NCBI RefSeq assembly: GCF_016587415.1
Contig: NZ_BNJI01000001.1
Location: 620,001-684,000 of the forward strand
Reading direction: 5' to 3'
DNA: 64,000 nt
DNA from: Ktedonobacter sp. SOSP1-85
Lineage (GTDB): Bacteria > Chloroflexota > Ktedonobacteria > Ktedonobacterales > Ktedonobacteraceae
Part shown: positions 43,674 to 51,757 of the stretch, piece by piece
Position numbering within the stretch: the first letter of the stretch is position 1
Layout: every line of letters begins with the position of its first letter
Position numbers and translations under genes: made by a program
Notes under the pieces: generated by a model
The model's input: only the letters and a program-made list of their open reading frames with translations
Told to the model about the DNA's origin: nothing
The model's database searches: none

Positions 43674-44749
43674 GATAACCTCTTCAGCCTTTCCCTGAGT
43701 GCACGCGCATTCACGGATTCCTGCGCGAAGCGATAGGTCAGCGGCGTCACGTTGATATGCGTGGCTCCGGCCTGGCGCAGTACCGCCACCGTTTCCAGCA
43801 GTTGAGGCGCGGCCTCACCGACTTTGGCCACACCCGAGAGCGTGTACTGGTCAGGGGCCGACTCACCATCCAGTTCTGAATTGACCATACGGAACTCGAT
43901 GCCGGCCCCCATGGCCTTCAGGCGCTGGTTGAGCCGTCCACAGGCATCGCGCATCCCCTCAAAGCTCTCTGCGCGCATATAGGCGGTTAGCAGTGAGCGG
44001 TTGCGTGCCTGGTTGCGCGCATCAATCAGCTCCAGGACGGTCTCGGTCAGCTTGAGCGCGAGTGGATGCTGCTTGAGGAGACGCGCATTGCCCATCAAGC
44101 AGGCCTGAGAGCGTAGGATCACGCCATCGTCCAGCAGCTTGAGATGGTTCTCGCGTAGGGTCGTGCCCGTCTCGGTCAGATCCGCGATCAGGTCGGCGGT
44201 GTCGGTCAGCGGAGCAGCCTCTAGCGCGCCATGCGGCGAAAATATCTTGCAGTGCGTAATGTTATGCCGCCGTAGGAACTGCGAGGTCAGCAGGGGATAC
44301 TTGGTGGCGATACGCAGTCCCCGCCCTCGATGTGTGCGATAATACCCTGATAGGTGCCAGAGATCCGCGCAGGAGCTGACATCAATCCAGGTCTCCGGCA
44401 CAGCCAGGACGAGGCGGCAACTCCCATACCCCAGGTCACGCATAAGCACCAGCAGGTCTTCATCCAGGTGATCCTCTTCGTCCAGGTCATCGCCGTAGCC
44501 TCGATGTTCCGCCAGGATATCATAGCCCGAGACCCCCAGGGTCGCGTCGCCACTCTGGACCAGGGCCGGTATATCGGCGGCCCGCTGGAAGACAACCTCC
44601 AGGTCAGGCATGCTTTTGATGCGCGCCAGGTATTGACGCGGATTACTGCGGCTGACCTTCAGGCCGCACTCGGCAAGAAATGACATAGTCGCGCCCTCCA
44701 GGGCTCCCTTCCCTGGCAGGGCTAAACGCACTCGTTCCTGGGCACTCAT
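43670..44749 (-). CDS. hisG: ATP phosphoribosyltransferase
   Basis: First committed step of histidine synthesis, joining ATP and PRPP. 359 residues. MSAQERVRLALPGKGALEGA, SGDATLGVSGYDILAEHRGY, RIATKYPLLTSQFLRRHNI and the PRPP-binding segment APLTDTADLIADLTETGTTL. The C-terminal part after about residue 230 is longer than in short HisG and ends VTPLTYRFAQESVNARALRE, so it may hold a regulatory domain even though a HisZ-like gene is next door. Overlaps the hisZ-like stop by 4 bases. Confidence 0.93.
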   Translation of the reverse strand: MSAQERVRLALPGKGALEGATMSFLAECGLKVSRSNPRQYLARIKSMPDLEVVFQRAADIPALVQSGDATLGVSGYDILAEHRGYGDDLDEEDHLDEDLLVLMRDLGYGSCRLVLAVPETWIDVSSCADLWHLSGYYRTHRGRGLRIATKYPLLTSQFLRRHNITHCKIFSPHGALEAAPLTDTADLIADLTETGTTLRENHLKLLDDGVILRSQACLMGNARLLKQHPLALKLTETVLELIDARNQARNRSLLTAYMRAESFEGMRDACGRLNQRLKAMGAGIEFRMVNSELDGESAPDQYTLSGVAKVGEAAPQLLETVAVLRQAGATHINVTPLTYRFAQESVNARALRERLKRLS

Positions 44750-46278
44750 ACCAACTGCTCCTTCTGCTCTTCACCAAAATCTGCTACCAGGCCATTGGCA
44801 AGCTCGCCAAATGGAAGACGCCACTCGACGCTTGTCTCTAGGTTGCGTACCGTTACCTCGTTCTGCCTGGCTTCATCCTCGCCCACAATCAGCGCCAGAA
44901 GGATCTGCTTCTTAACAGCTTGCTTCAATCCCGCGCCGACACCGTGCCCGCTAATATCCACCTCTACGGGCTGACCCGCCTCGCGTGCGGCTCGTGCCAC
45001 GCGAAGGGCATAGGGAAACTCATTCGCGCTGACTGGAATCACCAGAGCCTGTGTCTGATTTAACACTGGTAGCGTGGCCTGGGGAATGTGCGCGAGTAAG
45101 CGCTCAAGGCCAATGGCGAAGCCACAGGCCGCGATATCGCGCGAACTGCCTACGGCTCGCATGAGGCGATCATAGCGCCCTCCGCCACAGAGCTGAGCAT
45201 CGAAGCCGTCTGCCTCCTGCGCGTGAATCTCGAAGACCAGGCCCGTATAATAACTCACGCCACGCCCAAGCGAGAGGTTCAGCAAGATCTGCTCACTCGG
45301 CACACCACACTGCTCAACAACGGCCACCAGTTGGCGCAACTCGTTGAGGGGGGAGGTGTCGAGACCATAGCGTTCTAGCAGTTCTGCCACTGCCTCAAAG
45401 ACGGCTGGAGGAGGACCCGAGACGGCATGCAGCTCACGCAAAAACTCCAGCGCGTTCAAGATCTGCCGCCGCTGCTCATTGCGTCCCATTTTCCACAAGA
45501 AGCGCTCCACGACCTCGCGCCGTACGTCGTCATCGCCAAAGGAGATGCTGATACCGCTCAGGAGCGACGAGATATAGCGTGCATCTACTCCGCTCAAGAC
45601 CGTGGCTGGCGGCGAAACTTCTGACGCCATCTTGTTCAAGGCCTGGTCCGCGGGATAGAGGCGCTCCAGCCGCTCCTGCGCCAGGCGCTCCCCCTCCTCC
45701 GACCGGCTGATCTGTTCCATCAGGCCAAGCAAGAGGCGGGCCGCGTGGTCATCGAGGTGCAGGCGGTTGATGAAGCCGCTCGCGACGCCCACATGCCCCA
45801 GCTCCAGACGATAACGTGAGATCCCTAGATCGTGGAGAACCTCGCATGCCAACTGGATCATCTCAGCATCCGCGGCCGCTGGCTGACCACCAAAGATTTC
45901 AATGCCGAGCTGCGTATGCTGCCGATAACGGCTGCGTCCTGGGGCCTCATAGCGAAAAATCGGGCCAGCGTACTGAAAACGCTGCGGTAGTCCCTGCTGC
46001 TGATAATGGTCCAGGTACAAACGGCAGATGGAGGCGGTATATTCTGGGCGCAGGCAGAGGTCGCGTTGATGGATACGAAAGGCGTAGAGGTTCTGCCATA
46101 GCTCCTGGCCAAAGCTGGCATGAAAGAGGTCGCTATGCTCTAGCACGGGGGAATCGACATGGGCATAGCCCGCGTGCTCTAACAGCTTGCTTACCTTCTC
46201 GCTTACCCACTGCTGTTGCTGATAGACCTCTGGTAAAAGGTCGTACATACCTCGCAATCGCTCAACGCGCTTCTTCAT
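44746..46278 (-). CDS. hisZ: HisZ-like / histidyl-tRNA synthetase paralogue
   Basis: 510 residues of class II synthetase fold. Motif 2 region: YAGPIFRYEAPGRSRYRQHT then QLGIEIFG; histidine region LSLGRGVSYYTGLVFEIHA, where true HisRS reads RGLDYY; motif 3 CGFAIGLERLLAHI. A C-terminal HGTP-anticodon-like domain is present (ALVIPVSANEFPYALRVARA, VEVDISGHGVGAGLKQA). HisZ proteins, the regulatory subunits of short HisG, usually lack that domain. Position at the head of the his operon argues for HisZ function; a second HisRS cannot be excluded. GGAGAGG precedes ATG 46278. Confidence 0.75.
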   Translation of the reverse strand: MKKRVERLRGMYDLLPEVYQQQQWVSEKVSKLLEHAGYAHVDSPVLEHSDLFHASFGQELWQNLYAFRIHQRDLCLRPEYTASICRLYLDHYQQQGLPQRFQYAGPIFRYEAPGRSRYRQHTQLGIEIFGGQPAAADAEMIQLACEVLHDLGISRYRLELGHVGVASGFINRLHLDDHAARLLLGLMEQISRSEEGERLAQERLERLYPADQALNKMASEVSPPATVLSGVDARYISSLLSGISISFGDDDVRREVVERFLWKMGRNEQRRQILNALEFLRELHAVSGPPPAVFEAVAELLERYGLDTSPLNELRQLVAVVEQCGVPSEQILLNLSLGRGVSYYTGLVFEIHAQEADGFDAQLCGGGRYDRLMRAVGSSRDIAACGFAIGLERLLAHIPQATLPVLNQTQALVIPVSANEFPYALRVARAAREAGQPVEVDISGHGVGAGLKQAVKKQILLALIVGEDEARQNEVTVRNLETSVEWRLPFGELANGLVADFGEEQKEQLV

Positions 46279-46340
46279 GGAACGTCCTCTCCACTGTTAC
46301 AGTCACATTTCCTGTGTAATGCAGGCGGCAATAAACGCAT

Positions 46341-46398
46341 GTCCCCGTTAGCGTTTGGAAAGACTCTGCCCTTTCCAGATGTCAACGCTGACGGGGAC
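46341..46398 (-). promoter_or_regulatory. Hairpin in the his operon leader
   Basis: GTCCCCGT-AGCGTT arms (46341-46355 and 46384-46398) with one mismatch, enclosing a second stem GGAAAG/CTTTCC. It lies about 60 bases before the hisZ-like ATG and 130 after the argB stop, so it is either the argB terminator or a leader element of the his operon. TATACT at about 46422-46427 on the minus strand could be the his -10 box. Confidence 0.5.
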
Positions 46399-46525
46399 AA
46401 CTCTCTTGTTCTCTGCTATGTAGTATAAAACATATTTGCTGGATTGCGGTGAGGCTATGCATCGCTTCACCTAAAGTACTTCTCAACTTCTCAACGCGCA
46501 TCACCGCACACGCAAATCACAAGCA

Positions 46526-47395
46526 TTAGCGGATAATCATCGTACCCGCGCCCTGGTCTGTGCAGAGTTCGCGTAGGAGCACATGCGGCTCGCGACCATC
46601 CACGATATGCACACGCGGCACTGCCGCCAGCGCATCCAGGCAGGCCGAAACCTTGGGGATCATGCCACCGCTGATCACGCCCTCGTCGATCAAGCGGCGA
46701 GCCTCGGCATCGCTCAATTCGGAAATCAAGGTTCCATCGGCGCGGCAGATGCCGACCACGTTACTCAAAAAGATCAGCTTCTCCGCGTTTAATGCGCCCG
46801 CCAGGTGCGCGGCGACCAGGTCCGCGTTAATATTGAGGCAGGTGCCATCCGGTCCCTGGCCCAGTGGCGCGATCACCGGAATAAAGCCCTGCTCCAGCAA
46901 GGTATGCACAGAGGATGGATCAATCGACTCCACCTCACCCACAAAGCCCAGGCGCTCATCTAACATACGCGCCTGTACCATATTGCCATCTGTCCCACAC
47001 AGACCCACCGCATTAGCTCCCAACTGCGAGAGCATCAATACCAGGCGCTGATTGACCTGCCCACGCAACACCATGCGTACTACCTCTAAGGTCTCCGCGT
47101 CGGTGACACGCATACCATCCAGGAAACGCGTCGGAATACTAAGCTTCGTCAACCAGTCATTAATATAGGGTCCACCACCATGCACCAGTACAGGAAGCGC
47201 ACCCAGTTGATGTAGCCAGACAATATCCTGCAACACCTCCTGCTGGTGCTCCAGCATACTGCCACCAAGTTTAAACACCAGGATCTTGTCTTTAAGATAG
47301 TTAATATAATTAATTGCTTCGCTTAACACTCTGGCTATAAGATGTTGATCATTGATAATTTCGCCGTCTGGTGTGCGTTCAAACGCTATTGTCAT
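46526..47395 (-). CDS. argB: N-acetylglutamate kinase
   Basis: 289 residues of the amino acid kinase fold; phosphorylates N-acetylglutamate in arginine synthesis. KILVFKLGGSMLEHQQEVLQ with the catalytic Lys, LPVLVHGGGPYINDWLTKL, the NINADLVAAHLAGALNAEKL segment and VISGGMIPKVSACLDAL. ATG 47395 is preceded by GAGGAGGAA, better placed than ATG 47416. It follows argC by 95 bases under the same T-box control. Confidence 0.95.
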   Translation of the reverse strand: MTIAFERTPDGEIINDQHLIARVLSEAINYINYLKDKILVFKLGGSMLEHQQEVLQDIVWLHQLGALPVLVHGGGPYINDWLTKLSIPTRFLDGMRVTDAETLEVVRMVLRGQVNQRLVLMLSQLGANAVGLCGTDGNMVQARMLDERLGFVGEVESIDPSSVHTLLEQGFIPVIAPLGQGPDGTCLNINADLVAAHLAGALNAEKLIFLSNVVGICRADGTLISELSDAEARRLIDEGVISGGMIPKVSACLDALAAVPRVHIVDGREPHVLLRELCTDQGAGTMIIR

Positions 47396-47490
47396 CGTTT
47401 CTATGTTCCTCCTCACTCTACATCATGTGCTCCGAGACTCGCGGGTTACACACAACAGTAGAGGGATCACATTGCATACATTTTTTCAGA

Positions 47491-48558
47491 CTAGGGATTG
47501 ACGCCAGCCCCTGCCAGGCCCAGACTCTCGGGCCAACCAAGCATACAGTTCGCGTTCTGAATGGCCTGACCCACCGCGCCTTTAACCAGGTTATCGGTGC
47601 AGGACATTATAATCAGGCGTCCCGTTCGGGCATCAAGTGTTGGATAGATAAAACAATGATTGCTACCATAGGCCCACTTGGTATGAGGTGGCTGATCCAC
47701 TACATGCACAAAAGGCTCGCCTGCATAATACTCGCGATACAACTCCACGATAGCCTCTGACGAGAGGCTCTCTACAGCGCTTGGCGCAAGCGTGGCATAG
47801 CAAGTCGCCAGGATGCCCCGCGTCATGGGTACCAGGTGCGGCAAGAATGTCATGCGGATATCGGAGAGTGCATGTCCGCCATCCCTGGCAGCAGCGAGCA
47901 ACTCTTGCTTGATCTCGGGCATATGTCGATGACCGCCTACACTATAGGGACTCATATCTTCGTTCGCCTCGGCAAAATGTGTCCCCAGCGTCAAGCCACG
48001 GCCCGCGCCACTAATGCCCGTTTTCGAGTCCACGATGACGTCTGGCTCTACAATGCCCCGGGCAAAAGCGGGTAGAAGGGCAAGAATGGCGGTGGTTGAG
48101 TGGCAACCGGGACTGGCGACGAGGCTAGCCCCTGCGATCCGCTCACGATAGCGCTCACAGAGACCAAAGACCGCGCTTTCGAGCAAGGCTGGAGCAGGAT
48201 GGGTATGCTTATACCATTCTTCATACACCGCCACATCATGCAGGCGGAAGTCCGCTGAGAGATCGACGACCTTTGTGCCGCGCTCAAGCAGGCGTACGAC
48301 CGCCTCTGCGGCGGCGGCATGGGGCAAGCAGACAAACGCCAGGTCTGTCTGTGCTGGTTCCTCCGCGATCACCATCGTTGGATCAATCGCGGTCGTGGCT
48401 GCAAGGGCCTGTAGTTGTGGGAAGACATCTACCAGCGTCTTGCCCGCCAGGCTGCGTGCGGTGACGGAGGTAACCTTTAATTGAGGATGCTGCGCAAGCA
48501 GGCGCAAGAGTTCCAGGCCGGTATAACTAGTAACGTTAATAATAGCGGTAGAAATCAT
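47491..48558 (-). CDS. argC: N-acetyl-gamma-glutamyl-phosphate reductase
   Basis: 355 residues; NADPH-dependent third step of arginine synthesis. N-terminal Rossmann segment MISTAIINVTSYTGLELLRL, LSADFRLHDVAVYEEWY, catalytic Cys in LVASPGCHSTTAILALLP (near 150), and GGHRHMPEIKQELLAAA. ATG 48558 follows GGGGG; the frame extends up to 48732 but that part is the T-box leader. First gene of argC-argB. Confidence 0.96.
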   Translation of the reverse strand: MISTAIINVTSYTGLELLRLLAQHPQLKVTSVTARSLAGKTLVDVFPQLQALAATTAIDPTMVIAEEPAQTDLAFVCLPHAAAAEAVVRLLERGTKVVDLSADFRLHDVAVYEEWYKHTHPAPALLESAVFGLCERYRERIAGASLVASPGCHSTTAILALLPAFARGIVEPDVIVDSKTGISGAGRGLTLGTHFAEANEDMSPYSVGGHRHMPEIKQELLAAARDGGHALSDIRMTFLPHLVPMTRGILATCYATLAPSAVESLSSEAIVELYREYYAGEPFVHVVDQPPHTKWAYGSNHCFIYPTLDARTGRLIIMSCTDNLVKGAVGQAIQNANCMLGWPESLGLAGAGVNP

Positions 48559-48590
48559 TATCTGGCCCCCAAGAGTTAAGATATTGGAAC

Positions 48591-48929
48591 AAAAAAAACC
48601 CTCATCCCTATCATTTGATACAGGGACGAGAGCTACAGCCTGGCTCCCGCGGTGCCACCCAGTTTGCCTTTCCTCAATTGAGAGCAAAGACCACTCATTT
48701 CGACTCAAAAAACTTACGTGTGAGCCGCACACCCGGCGTACTTATCGTCTCGAGACGATTTTCTTCCGCCAGCCGCTCGCGGACGCGTTCTGAGGGCTAC
48801 TCCATTCCGACCTTGCACTGGACGTCGGATCGCTGTCTGGCTCCGCACCTCATACTTCTTCCGGTCATCACGGGCAGAAAACACTATACTACTGAGAGAA
48901 TACGAGGATCTTCAGTTTATGTTCTATTA
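48591..48929 (-). promoter_or_regulatory. T-box riboswitch (tRNA-sensing leader), probably tRNA-Arg
   Basis: Minus strand carries the T-box sequence AACTGGGTGGCACCGCGG (48647-48664), followed by a terminator stem CTCGTCCCTGTATC with GATAGGGATGAG (48599-48631) and an eight-U run (48591-48598). Stem I is visible: CGGA-AGAAGTA-TGAGG on the 5' side and CCTCA-GAACGCG-TCCG on the 3' side, with distal stem CCGAC/GTCGG. The specifier loop GAACGCG allows the codon CGC (48785-48787), an Arg codon, matching the argC-argB genes. Uncharged tRNA would stabilise the antiterminator. Confidence 0.88.
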
Positions 48930-48935
48930 TGACCA

Positions 48936-48964
48936 AGAATAACAGCCAGGGGTGGCAATGTCAA
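48936..48964 (-). promoter_or_regulatory. Promoter of the T-box-argC-argB transcript
   Basis: Minus strand TTGACA (48959-48964), 17-base spacer, TATTCT (48936-48941); the transcript would start near 48929. Confidence 0.75.
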
Positions 48965-49227
48965 CCAACTTTACCCCCACCAGGAACTCTGGTGCGCCAA
49001 AAGCCGAAAAAGTGGCCGAAATACACACATATGTGCTCTCGGTAGTGTTTATGCTATCCAAAGGGCTCTCTTCTTGCTCTTATGCTTAGCATAGCATACA
49101 ATAAAAACAGCTTTATTGGCATTCCACTCTTCTCTTGGCAGAACATTGCAAAAGTCCTATTTCAGCAACCATATCACTCCACATACTTCGCATAAAAAAA
49201 CTAAAAACCAATATGGCAGGGAAGATT

Positions 49228-51180
49228 ATGGCTGAGAAGACAGATCATTTCATCGGTACAAAACTTGGAAATTACACTCTAGAGCGTCTCCTGGGCAGGG
49301 GAGGCATGGGAGCGGTCTACCTCGCGCAACAACAACTCCCCGCTCGCAAAGTCGCGGTCAAGATTCTTCAGCCACCTGGCTCAACACATTCCGAACACTA
49401 CATACAATTTCTCCAGCGCTTTCGCCGCGAGGCTAACATTGTCGCGCGCCTGGAGCACGTTAATATCACCCCTATCTATGAATACGGTGAGCAAGAGCAT
49501 TTTGCCTATCTCGTCATGCCCTACTTCAGCGGTGGAAGTCTGCGCGATCTCCTGGCACGTGAGGGGCGCCTGCCGCTCAATACTGTACTCACCTATGGCA
49601 ACCAGGCAGCCTCAGCCCTTGACTACGCTCATTCTCAAGGTATTCTGCATCGCGATCTCAAGCCATCCAATCTCTTGCTGCACGCCGATGGCCGCCTGGT
49701 ACTGGCTGACTTTGGCATTGCCCGCATCCTCCAGGATCAACCGGGCACAATGCCCACTCTGACAACCACAGGTATGCTACCAGGGACGCCTGAATATATG
49801 GCGCCCGAAATGATGCTGGGAGAAGAGATAAATCACCTGGCCGATATCTACGAATTTGGGATCGTGCTCTTTCAGCTCTTGAGTGGGCGTCTCCCTTACC
49901 CTGGCACAACGCTCTATGCCCTGGCGATGAGTCATGTTCAGCAACCACTCCCCTCACTACACCAGTTGCGTCCCGAGCTCCCCCAGGTTTACGATGAAAT
50001 TCTGCAAAAGGCATGCGCTAAGCAGCGCGAGGAGCGCTATCAATCGGCACAAGCTCTCATGCGTGACCTGCACCAGGCCGCGATCTCCCCAGGCACATTC
50101 AAGCTGGCAGAACCTCCTACTGAGATTTCTGCACACAATACTAAGGCACCTGCATTCCCTAACGCCTCAGCGCAGCCAGTACCTCCGCCCTTTGCCGCGC
50201 CCGAAGTCCAGCAACCACCAGTGCAGGCGCAGTGGCAACCCCAGCCAGAATCAGCTTCTCACTGGCCTAACAACAGGCAGGATACGCCCGCCACCTATGC
50301 TCCCTACGCGGTAGGGAACCGTCAGACACAACCACAACCGCATCCTTATACACCTGCATATTATGCACCACAGGCAACGCGGAGACGCTCCCCCTGGACC
50401 ATCGCGCTCACTATGATATTCATTCTCCTTCTCCTTGGGGGTAGTGTTGTCTTTGCCCAGCAACTCCTCACCAGAAACAACCCTGCGTCCTCGCCGACAG
50501 CAACATCTGTTTCTGGACATACAACGGCAACAACCTCCAGGGGAGCACAATATACACCTTCCACGACAAGCACCTCCGCGCCTGCCACAAAGACACCAGA
50601 TACATCTCAGGTTCCACATGGAGCACGCCTCTATCAAGCAACGGGTGTGGGTCAGAGCTGTGATCATAATGGGGGGACCTGGAGTGATTACAATGGCGTA
50701 GGCATCACCTGTTTCAGCAACCAGACGGTGATCCGCAACACAGCCTCAACGGCACAGCTTCAAGGCACCTTTCTCAGCAAGATACAGGGGCAGGCCTATA
50801 CATCCAACTACGTTGTCGAGGCCCAATTACAACAAGCGAACACCTCCAGCAGCGACTTTGGCCTCTACTTCCGCAATCAACCTGGACAACAACAACAAGG
50901 CGTCTACACGCTTCTTATCCACCCTGATGGCACCTGGAATACCTATGTGTACGACAACAACACGGGCGCACCGACGAAGCTAGCGGGTGGCAACCTTGGC
51001 AATGCCCATGCCACCATCCTCCTCGCGGTTATCGCCAATAGTCAGTCATTCGCTTTCTACGCCAATGGGCACAAATTGGGAGAGATAACAGATACCACCT
51101 ATGCTCAGGGAACCGCTGGCATCGCAGTCGATAAAGGTGCAAGCATCACCGTACAGAGCTTTACCCTCTACCAGGTCTAA
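49228..51180 (+). CDS. Membrane Ser/Thr protein kinase (PknB-like), copy 1
   Basis: 650 residues. Cytosolic kinase about 10-280: Gly loop LLGRGGMGAVYLAQQ, Lys in KVAVKILQ (near 43), catalytic loop LHRDLKPSNLLL (near 141), DFGIARIL (near 161), GTPEYMAPE. A Pro/Gln-rich juxtamembrane stretch follows, a TM helix WTIALTMIFILLLLGGSVVF near 391-412, a Thr/Ser-rich linker, and an outside domain of about 190 residues with CDHNGGTWSDYNGVGITC and NYVVEAQLQQANTSSSDFGL, a jelly-roll (LamG/DUF1080-like) pattern. The outside domain should bind an unknown ligand. ATG 49228 follows AGGGAAG. Paralogous to the next gene. Confidence 0.9.
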   Translation: MAEKTDHFIGTKLGNYTLERLLGRGGMGAVYLAQQQLPARKVAVKILQPPGSTHSEHYIQFLQRFRREANIVARLEHVNITPIYEYGEQEHFAYLVMPYFSGGSLRDLLAREGRLPLNTVLTYGNQAASALDYAHSQGILHRDLKPSNLLLHADGRLVLADFGIARILQDQPGTMPTLTTTGMLPGTPEYMAPEMMLGEEINHLADIYEFGIVLFQLLSGRLPYPGTTLYALAMSHVQQPLPSLHQLRPELPQVYDEILQKACAKQREERYQSAQALMRDLHQAAISPGTFKLAEPPTEISAHNTKAPAFPNASAQPVPPPFAAPEVQQPPVQAQWQPQPESASHWPNNRQDTPATYAPYAVGNRQTQPQPHPYTPAYYAPQATRRRSPWTIALTMIFILLLLGGSVVFAQQLLTRNNPASSPTATSVSGHTTATTSRGAQYTPSTTSTSAPATKTPDTSQVPHGARLYQATGVGQSCDHNGGTWSDYNGVGITCFSNQTVIRNTASTAQLQGTFLSKIQGQAYTSNYVVEAQLQQANTSSSDFGLYFRNQPGQQQQGVYTLLIHPDGTWNTYVYDNNTGAPTKLAGGNLGNAHATILLAVIANSQSFAFYANGHKLGEITDTTYAQGTAGIAVDKGASITVQSFTLYQV

Positions 51181-51757
51181 TCATCCTTACGCCTTTTGAT
51201 AACAAGAAACATACCTGAGCCGGATAGATAGCCCGTATTGGCCAATCTTCATGTATCACTCTACAAGGCTAGCATTCACCTATACATGCACGATAGAGGA
51301 GGTCTCCACCTACCTATTTACAGAAAAAGGCCTGGAAAACTTTCCTTATTGCTGGACATATACTATAATGAGTGCCGGATACGTCGCAGGTATCAGCTTT
51401 TCTTACATATTTCCGTACTTCTTCGCTACTTTCCTGGCTTTTCTCAGCAGAAGTGGTTATAGTAGTAGGGTACATGTGTGTACGCACAGGCTAGCCAGGT
51501 TGGATGATGAGCATAAGTACGAGTAGACTCAGTGGTAGTGGGGTCAACAGCAAACAATAGTACAAAGTACATGATTTAAAAACACATTTACCTTACCCAG
51601 ACACAAAATACATTTAAATGCATTTACATATCAGCAGCAGCAACTTCTTATGCGGAAACCAACGCCAGGTCGCCGTGCCCCGAATGGGGGTGGCTAGCGC
51701 TTCGCGCTCAGGTTTCCGAGAGGACCTAAGCTTATTTTCTGAGAGGACATTACGAGC
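51181..51757. other. Intergenic region with dispersed repeat copy A
   Basis: No gene seen. The first 400 bases are AT-rich without clear motifs. Repeat copy A lies at 51653-51718, then the ribosome site GAGAGGA of the second kinase. Confidence 0.5.
51653..51718 (-). repeat. Dispersed three-way-junction repeat, copy A
   Basis: On the minus strand: CGGAAACCTGAGCGCGAAGC, GCTAGCCAC, an inserted hairpin CCCC-ATTC-GGGG, then GGCGTTGGTTTCCG and CATAAG. Outer arms CGGAAACC/GGTTTCCG pair. Related copies at 55602-55650 and 57033-57102. Confidence 0.75.
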
